Assembly: GCA_002437405.1 (NCBI GenBank)
Contig: DJPO01000056.1
Span: 1 to 55,426 of the forward strand
Source: Opitutia bacterium UBA6410
GTDB lineage: Bacteria > Verrucomicrobiota > Verrucomicrobiia > Opitutales > Intestinicryptomonadaceae
Direction: 5' to 3'
DNA: 55,426 bases
Of the stretch, positions 41,317 to 50,290 are shown piece by piece. Position 1 is the stretch's first letter. Each line of letters begins with the position of its first letter. The notes under the pieces are model-generated. The model worked only from the letters and a program-made list of their open reading frames with translations. It did not search any database and was not told the origin of the DNA. A program made the translations under genes and the position numbers.

Positions 41317-42912
41317 TTATTTTTTGACGCACTCGAAGGGGAATGCGGGCAGGTCTGTATTGGAATAGAGCCAGACTTGCGGTTTCGCCCACGGCTTCCA
41401 GAGATAGCGAACCGCCGTCGGAGTGCCCGCGCCGTCGGGGGCGGCGACGAATACGCGCTTGCCGCGGATTTCGGGAATCGCCTCGACCCACTTGCCGTCG
41501 ATTTCAAGCTCGAAGCCGCGCGGTTCGCCCTTGCCGACGAGCTTTCCGCCGAACGTGTCGAATTTCACCAAAACGCCGCCTTTTTTGAAGTCCGCCGAAA
41601 CGAACTCGGGCGCGAACGCCTCGGCTTTCTCCATTTTCTTTTTATTATATACCGACTTCTCGGCGAGCTTGGCGACGCGTTGCCCGACGAGCGTTTTGTC
41701 GTGCGGGTGGACGTCGTTTTCGTAGCCAGTGTCGATTGTATTTGCAATCTGCGCGTACTTCAGATTTCTGACCGCCGAAAGCTGCTGCGAGCGCAGGGGC
41801 GCCCAGAGTTTCCCGCCGCCGAACGACGGCAGCGCGACGCTCAAGAACCAGAGCTTTTCGTCGCCCCATTTTTCGCGCCAAGCGTTCACCATATTTTGGT
41901 ACATCGCGCCGAACGAGTCTACCGCAGGCTTGTTGCCGCCGCCGTATCCGCTTTCTTGCTCGCCCTGATACCAGACGACGCCACGCGCGGCAATTCCCGC
42001 CATCGGCGCAACCTTGGCGTTCCAGTGCTGCACGGGAACATCGTGGGTTCTGTAGGGCGTAAACGGCAACGGGTACGCGAGTTTGTTCCAGTCGTAGGGC
42101 GGACGCGGCTTGCCTTCGGCGTCGGCTTTTTTGCATGCCGCCTCGTGTTCGGCGAGATTCTTTTTATATGTCGCAAGACGCTTCGGGTATTCGCCGCTTT
42201 TGACGTATGCTTCGGAATCCTTCAGATACTTTTGATAGTAGCCCTTTTGATAGGGGACGGTTTCGATATATTCCTGCGGAGTCCAGCACGCCATTAAAGT
42301 GCCGCCCATTGCGGTTTGAACCAAACCTACGGGGACGTTCAAATCGTTGAGCAGTTTTTCGCCGAAATAGAAGCCGACTGCCGAGTAGGACTGGACGTTC
42401 TGCGGGGTGGTGAGCTCCCAGTGAGCCTCCGCGCCGAAGTCGGAGAGGGGCTTTTCGGACATCGCTCCCTGACTCATTTTGAAGTAGCGCAAATTTGGAT
42501 AGTTCGCGCGCGCGGTGGCGTCTTTCACGTCTTCGGTAACTTTGAGAGTCCACTGCATATTGCTCTGACCGCTCAGAATCCAGAGTTCGCCGACGAGCAC
42601 GTTTTTGATTGTCGCGGAAAGCTTGCCGTTTTCGTAGACGAGCATATCGCGCGGCGTGGCGGACGCCTTGAGCGGCTTGAGCGAGAGCGCCCATTTGCCG
42701 TCCGCGCCCGCGGTCGTCGATTTCTTCTGCCCCGCGAATTCGATTTCAACCTTCGCGTCGGGGTCGGCAGTGCCCCAGAATTTGGCGGGTTTTTCGCGCT
42801 GGACAAGCATATTGTCGGAGAATATGCGCGGCATTTTAACCGCAGCCTCGAGCGCGGACGCCGCGAGCAATGCGGCGCACAGAACGATTGAATTTATCGC
42901 GATTTTTCTCAT
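41317..42912 (-). CDS. Sialate O-acetylesterase-like secreted SGNH esterase (copy 1)
   Basis: Predicted exported carbohydrate esterase of 531 residues with a signal peptide (residues 1-23, ending ALEA). A beta-sandwich-type N-terminal segment contains PRIFSDNMLVQREKPAKFWG. The SGNH-hydrolase core has its nucleophile Ser117 in GQSNM, the block with RGVVWYQGEQES near residue 315, and the catalytic Asp/His motif DVHPHDKTL near 405. The C-terminal beta domain includes FGGKLVGKGEPRGFELEIDGKWV. The family removes O-acetyl groups from sialic acids or other sugars; which substrate is not decidable here. It overlaps copy 2 by four bases (ATGA), so they are co-translated. Confidence 0.88.
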   Translation of the reverse strand: MRKIAINSIVLCAALLAASALEAAVKMPRIFSDNMLVQREKPAKFWGTADPDAKVEIEFAGQKKSTTAGADGKWALSLKPLKASATPRDMLVYENGKLSATIKNVLVGELWILSGQSNMQWTLKVTEDVKDATARANYPNLRYFKMSQGAMSEKPLSDFGAEAHWELTTPQNVQSYSAVGFYFGEKLLNDLNVPVGLVQTAMGGTLMACWTPQEYIETVPYQKGYYQKYLKDSEAYVKSGEYPKRLATYKKNLAEHEAACKKADAEGKPRPPYDWNKLAYPLPFTPYRTHDVPVQHWNAKVAPMAGIAARGVVWYQGEQESGYGGGNKPAVDSFGAMYQNMVNAWREKWGDEKLWFLSVALPSFGGGKLWAPLRSQQLSAVRNLKYAQIANTIDTGYENDVHPHDKTLVGQRVAKLAEKSVYNKKKMEKAEAFAPEFVSADFKKGGVLVKFDTFGGKLVGKGEPRGFELEIDGKWVEAIPEIRGKRVFVAAPDGAGTPTAVRYLWKPWAKPQVWLYSNTDLPAFPFECVKK

Positions 42913-44492
42913 TTCGTTTCCTCGAATTTAAATGTGAACAGGGGCGTGTTTTGGTTGTTGTAAATCCAGACGTCGGGTTTTGCCCAGCCTTTCCAGAGAT
43001 AGCGCACGCCCTCGGGCTTTGCCGAAGAGTCCGCCGCCGCTACGAACACGCCGTTTTTGCGCAATTCGGGCTTGCCCTCGACCCATTTGCCGTCGATTTT
43101 CAGCTCGAAGCCGCGCGGCTCGCCCTTGCCGACGAGCTTTCCGCCGAATGCGTCGAGCTTCACGAACGCTCCACCCTTTTTGTATTTGACGGAAACTGCG
43201 CGGGGAGTCGGGAGAATCGAAGAGTAGCCGTAGAGGTTTCTGAGGGCGATTTCCTCGGCTCTGTGCCCGACGAGCGTCTTGTCGTGGGGGTGGACGTCGA
43301 ACTGCCAGCCAGTGTCGATTATGTTTGCGCAGGCGGCGTTGCCGAGCGCGTCGGCGGCTTCGACCTGCAATGCGCGCACGTGCGGCCAAGCGGGCGACTT
43401 GTCCTGCGAGGGCAGCTGGATTGCGAGGAAGAAGAGGTTTTCGTTGCCCCATCTCGCGCGCCAAGCCCTTACCATATTTTTATAGACTTCGCCGAAAGTA
43501 AACGAGGGCGACCATTGCGGATCCATACCCCAAGCGTCGCTTTCGCCCTGATACCAGAGAACGCCGCGCGCGGTGAATCCCGCAACGGGGGCGACTTTGG
43601 CGTTCCAGTGCCAAATCGGAATCCCGTTGACCGAAACGTGGGTGTGCTTGAGAGGCGTGCTGACTCTGAAATCCCACAAAGTCGGGCGCGGCTTGCCCTC
43701 GGCGTCGGCTTTTTTACAGGCGGCGTCGTACTTTTCGCGGCGGATTTTCATCTCGGCGACTTTCTTTTCGTACCCGCCGTTATTGAGGTATTCGTCGCGC
43801 TCCTTTTTATATGTGGCGAACCATCTTTTTTCGAACGGGACGTTTTCCGCCCATTCCGCCGGAGTCCACGCGCGCATCGGCGTGCCGCCCATTGCGGTGT
43901 CCACGAGCGCGACGGGGATTTTCAGGTCTTTCATCAGCTTTTCGCCGAAGTAGAACCCGACCGCGCTGAATTTGCCAGACACTTTCGGCGAAGAGTGAAT
44001 CCACTTGCCGTTGGGAATGGAAAATTGTTCGGTTTCGGTGTTGAGCCCGCTGGGCATGTCGAAGTAGCGCAGGAGCGGGTAGTCGGAGCGCGCTATTGCC
44101 TCCTTGGCGTCGTCGGTATTTACGACAATCCATTCCATATTGCTCTGACCGCCCAAAATCCAGACTTCGCCAACAAGTATGTCGCCGACTTTCTTCGCGG
44201 CTTTGCCGTTTTCCGAAACCGTCATTTCGCGCGGTTCGGCGGAGGCGGGCATTGCGTCGAGGAACAGAAACCATTTCCCCTTTGCGTCCGCCTTTGTGGA
44301 CTTTTTCTGCCCCGCGAACTCGACGCCGACTTCGGCGTTGGGTTCGGACATACCCCAGATTTTAACGGGCTTTTCGCGCTGGAAGACTGCGCCGTCCGAG
44401 AACAATTCGGGAAGTTTTATTTCCGCCGACAAAACTGCCGCCGCAAAAAACGTGCCGCAAATGGCGGCGTATTTTGATATGCGTATTTTCAT
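42909..44492 (-). CDS. Sialate O-acetylesterase-like secreted SGNH esterase (copy 2)
   Basis: 527 residues, the second of three paralogues. It has a signal peptide (about residues 1-23), Ser117 in GQSNM, RGVLWYQGESDAWG near residue 315 and DVHPHDKTLVGHRAEE near 400. It is strikingly like copy 1 in the C-terminal domain (FGGKLVGKGEPRGFELKIDGKWVEGKPELR), which points to tandem duplication. AGGAAAC upstream of the ATG acts as ribosome-binding site. It follows copy 3 by 14 bases. It differs from the other copies mainly in the loops around the active site, such as QWSPSFTFGEVYKNMV, so substrate preference may differ. Confidence 0.88.
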   Translation of the reverse strand: MKIRISKYAAICGTFFAAAVLSAEIKLPELFSDGAVFQREKPVKIWGMSEPNAEVGVEFAGQKKSTKADAKGKWFLFLDAMPASAEPREMTVSENGKAAKKVGDILVGEVWILGGQSNMEWIVVNTDDAKEAIARSDYPLLRYFDMPSGLNTETEQFSIPNGKWIHSSPKVSGKFSAVGFYFGEKLMKDLKIPVALVDTAMGGTPMRAWTPAEWAENVPFEKRWFATYKKERDEYLNNGGYEKKVAEMKIRREKYDAACKKADAEGKPRPTLWDFRVSTPLKHTHVSVNGIPIWHWNAKVAPVAGFTARGVLWYQGESDAWGMDPQWSPSFTFGEVYKNMVRAWRARWGNENLFFLAIQLPSQDKSPAWPHVRALQVEAADALGNAACANIIDTGWQFDVHPHDKTLVGHRAEEIALRNLYGYSSILPTPRAVSVKYKKGGAFVKLDAFGGKLVGKGEPRGFELKIDGKWVEGKPELRKNGVFVAAADSSAKPEGVRYLWKGWAKPDVWIYNNQNTPLFTFKFEETK

Positions 44493-44506
44493 ATTTTTAC
44501 TGTTTC

Positions 44507-46057
44507 CTATTTTTCAATTTGAAAGTCGAATACGGGAAGCCCGCCGTCGGTAAAGAGCCAGACTTCGGGTTTTGTCCATTCTTTGTAGGCATAGCGCACG
44601 CCCTCGGGAGTCGCCGAGCCGTCGGGGCTTGCGACGAACACGGACGCGCCCGACCTGATTTCGGGCTTTGCCGCGACCCACTTGCCGCCGATTTTCAGCT
44701 CGAAGCCGCGCGGCTCGCCGTTGCCGACGAGCTTTCCGCCGAATGTGTCGAATTCCACAACCGCCCCGCCCTTTTCGTATTTTGCGGACTTCGCCACGGG
44801 GGAGTCGCAGACTGCCGACTTGTCGCCGTACGCCGACGCCATTGCGGCGCGCTCCAGACGCAGGGAAATCGGGCGTTTGTCGGCGGGATGAATGTCCTTT
44901 TGCTCGCCAGTGTCGATTGTGCAGACGAGCTTGGAGTTCGGGACGGATTTGCAGCCGTCGCGCTGCGCGGTGCGGATAAGCGGCCAGTTTTTGCCGTCCA
45001 CATATGAGACGAGCTCGACGGCAAGCCACGGCATTTCGGCGCGCGAGTCGCCCCACTTTTCGCGCCAAATATCGACGAGAATTTTAAACTGTTCAATAAA
45101 TCTCGCGGCAGAGTCGTCCGAATTGCCTTCGCCCTGATACCACAGGAATCCGCGCGCCGTGTAGCCCGCTATCGGCGCGACTTTGGCGTTCCAGAATACC
45201 GCGGGGGCGTTGAAGATATACAACATCGGCGATTCCGGCGTCGGAGGAACATCCATCCAATTGCGTCGGGGAATTTTTTTCTTTTCCGCCTTCGCCTTTT
45301 TTACCGCCGCTTCGTATTCCGCCGTCCGCTCGTCGTATGCCGCCTTGGCCTTTTCGAAGCCGCCTTTGCGCCAGTCGACCATCTTTTCGTCAAACTCGGC
45401 GCGGCGTTTTTTGAGGTATTCGGACTTGCCCATTACTTCGAAGGGAATCCAAGTTTCCATTCGCGTGCCGCCCCTCGCGGTGAAGACGAGCCCAACGGGA
45501 ACGTTGAGGTCTTTGTTGAGCTCGCGCGCAAATTCGTAGCCGATTATGCTGAAGTTTTGAACCGCGCCGCCTTCGGCTTTGCGCCATCTGGCGGTCGGGG
45601 CAACGTCGTTTTTGGGAGTTGCGTATACTATATCGGAGGTGTTTTCGAAGTAGCGTATTACCGCGTTGCCTGCGGGGCGTTTCATATTCCAACGCCACGA
45701 GTACGACATCTGCATATTGCTCTGCCCCGCCAAGACCCAGACTTCGCCAACGAGTATGTCGCGAAAAGTCTTTGCGGGTTTGCCGTTTTCGGAAACGACC
45801 ATCTCGCGCAATTCGGTTGAAGCGGAAAGCGGGTCGAGGACGACTTCCCATTTGCCGTCGGCAGCAGCCGTAGCGGTTTTTTTCTGTCCAGCGAATTCGA
45901 CGCCCACCTGCGCGTTCGGTTCGGCAGTGCCCCAGATTTTGACGGGCTTTTCGCGCTGAAGCAGCATATCGTCCGAGAATATGCGCGGCATTTTTATTTC
46001 GGCGTATGCCGAAAGCGCGGCAATCGACGCCAAGAGTATATACAAATTTTTCCCCAT
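44507..46057 (-). CDS. Sialate O-acetylesterase-like secreted SGNH esterase (copy 3)
   Basis: 516 residues, first in the operon. The signal peptide is MGKNLYILLASIAALSAYA, the nucleophile Ser113 lies in AGQSNMQM, RGFLWYQGEGNSDD is near residue 305 and the His motif is DIHPADKRPISL near 385. Here PADKRP replaces the PHDKTL of copies 1 and 2, and the segment after GQSNM is also different (SYSWRWNMKRPAGNAV). It is thus the most divergent member. All three share FSDxMLxQREKPVKIWG at the N terminus. Extracellular or periplasmic action on acetylated glycans is inferred. Confidence 0.87.
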   Translation of the reverse strand: MGKNLYILLASIAALSAYAEIKMPRIFSDDMLLQREKPVKIWGTAEPNAQVGVEFAGQKKTATAAADGKWEVVLDPLSASTELREMVVSENGKPAKTFRDILVGEVWVLAGQSNMQMSYSWRWNMKRPAGNAVIRYFENTSDIVYATPKNDVAPTARWRKAEGGAVQNFSIIGYEFARELNKDLNVPVGLVFTARGGTRMETWIPFEVMGKSEYLKKRRAEFDEKMVDWRKGGFEKAKAAYDERTAEYEAAVKKAKAEKKKIPRRNWMDVPPTPESPMLYIFNAPAVFWNAKVAPIAGYTARGFLWYQGEGNSDDSAARFIEQFKILVDIWREKWGDSRAEMPWLAVELVSYVDGKNWPLIRTAQRDGCKSVPNSKLVCTIDTGEQKDIHPADKRPISLRLERAAMASAYGDKSAVCDSPVAKSAKYEKGGAVVEFDTFGGKLVGNGEPRGFELKIGGKWVAAKPEIRSGASVFVASPDGSATPEGVRYAYKEWTKPEVWLFTDGGLPVFDFQIEK

Positions 46058-46115
46058 ATGTTGTTTTCCGTAAAATATGCGCGGATAAAGACAACTCTCC
46101 CCCGCTTATTGGTAA

Positions 46116-46144
46116 ATGTAATATTATGCGGGTTTTTGTGTCAA
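46116..46144 (-). promoter_or_regulatory. Predicted promoter of the esterase operon
   Basis: On the minus strand a perfect TTGACA (46144-46139) is followed after 17 bases by TTACAT (46121-46116), giving a start about 50 bases before copy 3. The neighbouring TAATATTA sequence adds A/T character to the -10 region. The rest of the 227-bp divergent gap shows no further feature. Confidence 0.5.
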
Positions 46145-46284
46145 AACAAAACGGCGCGGGCGGGGGTAAATCCCTAACGGCATTTTTGTAACCATTGACG
46201 GATTCTTCAAATTTAGGGAAATGTCCGCATGTAGAAACAAAGAATTGATTTGCGGGAAATTTTTCCGAATAATTGTACGAGAAT

Positions 46285-46587
46285 ATGATTATAGACGAAC
46301 GCAAAATCGGGAAAATCGCAAAGGAGAGGACGAACTCCGCAAAGGGTTTCGTGCCGTCGCTGAAATTTGCGCGCCAAGGCTCGAAGCGCGCCAAGGCGTT
46401 CGAGAGAGTCCGTTTGGCGGTCGGGATATTCGTCGCACTGGCGATGGCGTTTGCGTCGCTCGCGCTCTTGTGGACGCTCGCACAAGAGGCGGGCAAGGGA
46501 GTTCAAACCGCCCAGACCCGCGCGAATCTGCGCCCCCCGAATGCGTCCGACGTTCAGGTAATCTTCAAGCCTGCCCAAGCGAAATGA
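46285..46587 (+). CDS. Small basic membrane protein, first gene of the tlyA operon
   Basis: A 100-residue protein of unknown function. Residues 1-44 are strongly basic (IDERKIGKIAKERTNSAKGF; KFARQGSKRAKAFERVR) and would lie in the cytoplasm. A single membrane helix follows (LAVGIFVALAMAFASLALLWTL), then about 35 polar residues outside. The ATG at 46285 is preferred over a TTG four codons earlier. Its TGA overlaps the ATG of tlyA, so translation is coupled. The basic/TM pattern is seen in many small unannotated proteins; no family is claimed. Confidence 0.6.
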   Translation: MIIDERKIGKIAKERTNSAKGFVPSLKFARQGSKRAKAFERVRLAVGIFVALAMAFASLALLWTLAQEAGKGVQTAQTRANLRPPNASDVQVIFKPAQAK

Positions 46588-47354
46588 AGCGCGCGGACGA
46601 ACTGGTTTTCGAGCGCGGGCTGGCGGAAAGCCGCTCGAAGGCGCGCGCGCTTGTCGAGGAGGGCTGCGTGTTCTGCGGCGGCAAGTGTGTCGACAAGCCA
46701 TCGCGCAAGCTGCCCGACGATGCGGAGATTTCGGTTTCGTCAAATGCGCAAACGCTCAAATACGTCTCGCGGGCAGGGCTTAAGCTGGAGGGCTTTTTGG
46801 AGAAATTTTCCGTAGACGTTCGAGGGAAGGACATCTTGGACGCGGGGGCGTCGACGGGCGGATTCACCGACTGCGCGCTGGCGGCGGGGGCGAAGTCGAG
46901 CGTCTGCGTAGACGTGGGCAGCAACCAGCTCCACCCGAAAATCGCCGCCGACCCGCGCGTAATAAATATGGAGAAAACCGACATCCGCTCGCTGACTCCC
47001 GCGAATTTCGGAGGAAAGACTTTCGACTTCATCTGCGCGGATTTGTCGTTCATTTCGCTCGAAAAGGTTTTCGGGAACATTTGGGGGCTGCTTTCCGAGG
47101 GCGGAGAGGCGGTGTTGCTGGTAAAGCCGCAATTCGAAAGCGCGCCCAAGCTAATGCGACTGCGCGGCGGAGTGCTCAAGTTGGAAGAGAGCCTCGCCGC
47201 GCTCGAAAAGGTGCTCGAGTTTGTCGAAAAAGATTTCCCCGACGCCGAGATTTTCGGAAAAATGCCCTCGCCAATTCGCGGCGGCGACGGCAACACCGAG
47301 TTTTTAATCGGGGCGCGGAAGCGGAAAACCGAGGGCGGGAAAAGCGCAAAATAA
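46584..47354 (+). CDS. tlyA: TlyA family rRNA (cytidine-2'-O)-methyltransferase
   Basis: Methylates ribose 2'-OH groups of cytidines in 16S and often 23S rRNA. It has 256 residues. The N-terminal S4 RNA-binding domain (MKRADELVFERGLAESRSKA) is followed by YVSRAGLKLEGFLEKF and an FtsJ-type methyltransferase with SAM motif DAGASTGGFTDCAL near residue 87. The KDKE-type residues include those of FICADLSFISL and LLVKPQFE. The frame is open further upstream, but this ATG starts the S4 homology and overlaps the previous stop. The haemolysin name sometimes used for this family is historical. Confidence 0.93.
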   Translation: MKRADELVFERGLAESRSKARALVEEGCVFCGGKCVDKPSRKLPDDAEISVSSNAQTLKYVSRAGLKLEGFLEKFSVDVRGKDILDAGASTGGFTDCALAAGAKSSVCVDVGSNQLHPKIAADPRVINMEKTDIRSLTPANFGGKTFDFICADLSFISLEKVFGNIWGLLSEGGEAVLLVKPQFESAPKLMRLRGGVLKLEESLAALEKVLEFVEKDFPDAEIFGKMPSPIRGGDGNTEFLIGARKRKTEGGKSAK

Positions 47355-47395
47355 ATGTCGTTGAAATATTCCCGATTTTCCGACATACTCGCGCT

Positions 47396-48373
47396 ATGTT
47401 TTTGAAAAGGGAAAAAGAATTGATGTTTTTCGGGCTTTCCCCGAACCAACGCTCTTTCGAAGGGGTGGGACTGTTTTTGACAATTTACATCGGCGCGTCG
47501 CTCTTCGCGGCGGTTCTCTCCGCGCCCGCGTACTGGGGGATTGAATGGCTACATTCGATAAACCCGACCGAAACGACAAAGTGGCTGCTTGGCAAGCGCA
47601 TCGACGTGTATTACGACAGACTCCGCTGGGCGCCGATTATCCTCGGGCTTCCGTGGATGATGAAACGGTGCGGGCTGTTTTCGCTCTCGAACCTCGGGCT
47701 GAAACTCGGGCTTAAATCGGCTTGGCAGTTCTTCGGGTATTTCGCGTTCGGGCTGTGTCTGGCGGCGGGCATCTACGCGCTCCAATACGGCTTCGGGATT
47801 TCGACGTTGCATTCCGACTTCTCCGCGTCAAAGCTCCTGCCGATTTTCCGCGACGCCGCAATCGGCGCGTGCGCCGTGGCTCTCTTGGAGGAAGTCGTGA
47901 TGCGCGGGCTTATCATGCGCTCGTTCTACACGGCAATCGGGGCGATGAGCGGGGTTATGATAAGCTCGCTGTTTTTCGCCTACAAACATTTCAAAGTGCC
48001 GAGTTCCATATGGAAAAATTTGCCCGACGGCGGCGCGGCGACGTGGGATATGGGGTTTTTCGTGGCGTGGTACGATACTGCGGGGATCGCCTACACTTTC
48101 AAATTCGCCGAATTCGCGGGGCTGTTTATGTTCGGCGTCGTGCTCTGCCTTTTGTATATTAAGACGAAGTCGCTGTGGCCGTGCGTGGGCTTCCACGCGG
48201 GGCTTGTTTTCTGCATGATGGTCTACCGCGAAACATTTTCGAGAACGGCGAATGCGGCAAAACAGTGGCTCGGGGGCGCGGGAATGACCGACGGGTGGCT
48301 CGCGCTGATTCTGCTGACCGCGATTTCCGCGTATCTAATCGCAGCCTGCCGCAAGAGGCAAAACGGGCAATGA
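47396..48373 (+). CDS. CPBP family intramembrane metalloprotease
   Basis: A polytopic membrane protein of 325 residues with about eight hydrophobic segments. It carries the CPBP (Abi/CAAX-protease-like) motifs: EEVVMRG near residue 166 (the EExxxR box), FAYKH near 196 and a final HAGLV near 270. Family members are glutamic/metal intramembrane proteases; bacterial substrates are mostly unknown. Two ATGs are possible. The one at 47423 has AAAAGGGA just upstream and may be the true start, nine codons shorter. The TGA overlaps the ATG of the next gene. Confidence 0.85.
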   Translation: MFLKREKELMFFGLSPNQRSFEGVGLFLTIYIGASLFAAVLSAPAYWGIEWLHSINPTETTKWLLGKRIDVYYDRLRWAPIILGLPWMMKRCGLFSLSNLGLKLGLKSAWQFFGYFAFGLCLAAGIYALQYGFGISTLHSDFSASKLLPIFRDAAIGACAVALLEEVVMRGLIMRSFYTAIGAMSGVMISSLFFAYKHFKVPSSIWKNLPDGGAATWDMGFFVAWYDTAGIAYTFKFAEFAGLFMFGVVLCLLYIKTKSLWPCVGFHAGLVFCMMVYRETFSRTANAAKQWLGGAGMTDGWLALILLTAISAYLIAACRKRQNGQ

Positions 48374-50223
48374 TTCCCGAACTACTAAGCCCCGCGAGGG
48401 ACGTCGAGACCGCCAAATGCGCAATTCTGGCGGGCGCGGACGCTGTGTATATCGGCGCGCCAAAATTCGGAGCGAGAAAGGACGCGGCGAATTCGGCGGA
48501 GGACATAGCGCAGCTTTGCAAATTCGCACATCTGTACGGCTGCAAAGTGTACGTCGCCCTAAACACAATTTTATTCGACAGTGAAATCGAAAGCGCGGCG
48601 CGGCTTTGCGAAACCCTCTGGGACGGCGGCGCGGACGCAATCATAGCCCAAGACCTCGGGCTGCTCGGGGCGGCCGACAGGCGCGTAAAATTCCACGCCA
48701 GCACGCAGTGCAATATCGACTCGCCCCAAAAGGCGAAATTCCTCGAAAAGGCGGGCTTCGCCGCAGTCGTGCTCGCGCGCGAAACGGGGCTTGCGCAAAC
48801 CGCTGAAACCGCGAAAACGGTCTCCGTTCCGATTGAATGCTTTGCCCACGGCGCGCTTTGCGTGTCGTACAGCGGGCAGTGCTATTTAAGCTACGCAATC
48901 GGCGGACGCAGCGGCAACAGGGGCGAGTGCGCCCAGCCCTGCCGAATGCTCTACGAATTCGCCGACGCCGACGGCAAAAGAATCGCCCCGCCCGCCTATT
49001 ATCTGTGCCTGCGCGATATGAACAGAATTGGCAGGCTTTCGGATATGCTCGACGCGGGGGTGTCGATTTTCAAAATCGAGGGACGGCTCAAGGACGCCGC
49101 GTACGTGAAAAACATAACCGCCGCATACCGCGCCGCGCTCGACGAACAGCTGAAAAAGCGCAACCTGCCGAGGGCGTCTTTCGGGGAGACGCAAATAGCG
49201 TTCGCGCCCGACCCGCAAAAATCCTTCAATCGCCTCTTTTGCACATACCATTTGGACGGCATAGAAAAGGGCTGCTCGAGCTTCCAAACCCCGAAGGCGC
49301 GCGGCGAATACATCGGGACGATAAAAAAATCCTTCGACGGCGGATTCGTCTTCCCGCGCGCCGAAAACGTATTTTCAAACGGCGACGGACTGTTTTTCGA
49401 CATTGGCGGAAACAAAAACGGATTTGGCGCGGCGGTGCGCTCGGTTGACGGCGAAAAAGTCTTCGTGGGGCGCCCCGACGAGCGCGTAAAAATTCCCCCG
49501 AACGCAAAAATTTTCAGAAACCGTGACGTGAAATTCGAGGAGCAACTCGCCGCGAAAATTTCACGCAAAATGGCGGTGGAAATCGAAGTCGCGCAAACGG
49601 AAGACGAATACGTTTTCAAAATTTCGACAGCCGACGCAAGAAACGCGTCCGCCGAAATCCGCATAAAAACCGCCGACCTGCAAACCGCGCAAAATCCAGA
49701 ATCGGCGGCGCGGCGGCTGGAGGAGTCGCTCGCAAAACTCGGAGACACGGCGTTCAGGGCGGACTGCGTGAAAATCGGGCTGCAAACTTTCCCGCACTTG
49801 CGTGCAGCCGACGCAAACGCGCTGCGCAGGGAGCTAATCGGGAAGTTAGAGGCGGAAATTCTCGCGCAATACGAAAAGGCGCGGACAAGCTACGTCCGCC
49901 CCCTGCCCCAAAAATGCGCCAACCAACCCCGCCCGCCGTTCGACTGCGACGCCCGCGCAAACGTATCCAACAAATACGCGCGCAAATTCTACGAGTCGCT
50001 CAGCGTAAACATAACGTCCAACGCGCCCGAAGCCGGCGGCGACTTGGATTCAATCCCGCTGATGCGCACGCGCCATTGCATTTTAAGGGAGCTTGGTATG
50101 TGCAAAAAATCGGGCAAATTGTGCGGCAACTTCAAAGAGCCGTTCCGCCTGAAATCCGCCGACGGCGAATTCAAAATTACCTTCGACTGCAAAAACTGCC
50201 AAATGCTGCTTCGGGGAATTTAA
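48370..50223 (+). CDS. U32 family peptidase-like protein, RlhA type
   Basis: 617 residues. Begins MIPELLSPARDVETAKCAILAGADAVYIGAPKFGAR, the TIM-barrel start of U32 proteins. The family signature appears as CYLSYAIGGRSGNRGECAQPCR near residues 170-195. A middle DUF3656-like region and a C-terminal cysteine cluster (HCILRELGMC, CKNCQML) follow. In E. coli the members RlhA and TrhO-type relatives hydroxylate rRNA or tRNA, with the conserved cysteines implicated in an iron-sulfur cluster. The long form with DUF3656 matches RlhA (5-hydroxycytidine in 23S rRNA) best. Its pairing with tlyA suggests an rRNA-modification operon. It overlaps the CPBP gene by four bases. Confidence 0.85.
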   Translation: MIPELLSPARDVETAKCAILAGADAVYIGAPKFGARKDAANSAEDIAQLCKFAHLYGCKVYVALNTILFDSEIESAARLCETLWDGGADAIIAQDLGLLGAADRRVKFHASTQCNIDSPQKAKFLEKAGFAAVVLARETGLAQTAETAKTVSVPIECFAHGALCVSYSGQCYLSYAIGGRSGNRGECAQPCRMLYEFADADGKRIAPPAYYLCLRDMNRIGRLSDMLDAGVSIFKIEGRLKDAAYVKNITAAYRAALDEQLKKRNLPRASFGETQIAFAPDPQKSFNRLFCTYHLDGIEKGCSSFQTPKARGEYIGTIKKSFDGGFVFPRAENVFSNGDGLFFDIGGNKNGFGAAVRSVDGEKVFVGRPDERVKIPPNAKIFRNRDVKFEEQLAAKISRKMAVEIEVAQTEDEYVFKISTADARNASAEIRIKTADLQTAQNPESAARRLEESLAKLGDTAFRADCVKIGLQTFPHLRAADANALRRELIGKLEAEILAQYEKARTSYVRPLPQKCANQPRPPFDCDARANVSNKYARKFYESLSVNITSNAPEAGGDLDSIPLMRTRHCILRELGMCKKSGKLCGNFKEPFRLKSADGEFKITFDCKNCQMLLRGI

Positions 50224-50290
50224 CTGTTAAAAAAAATAAGCCGCTTTTTCGCTTGTTCCAAAATCCAACCAAAAATATTTTTCCCTTTAT

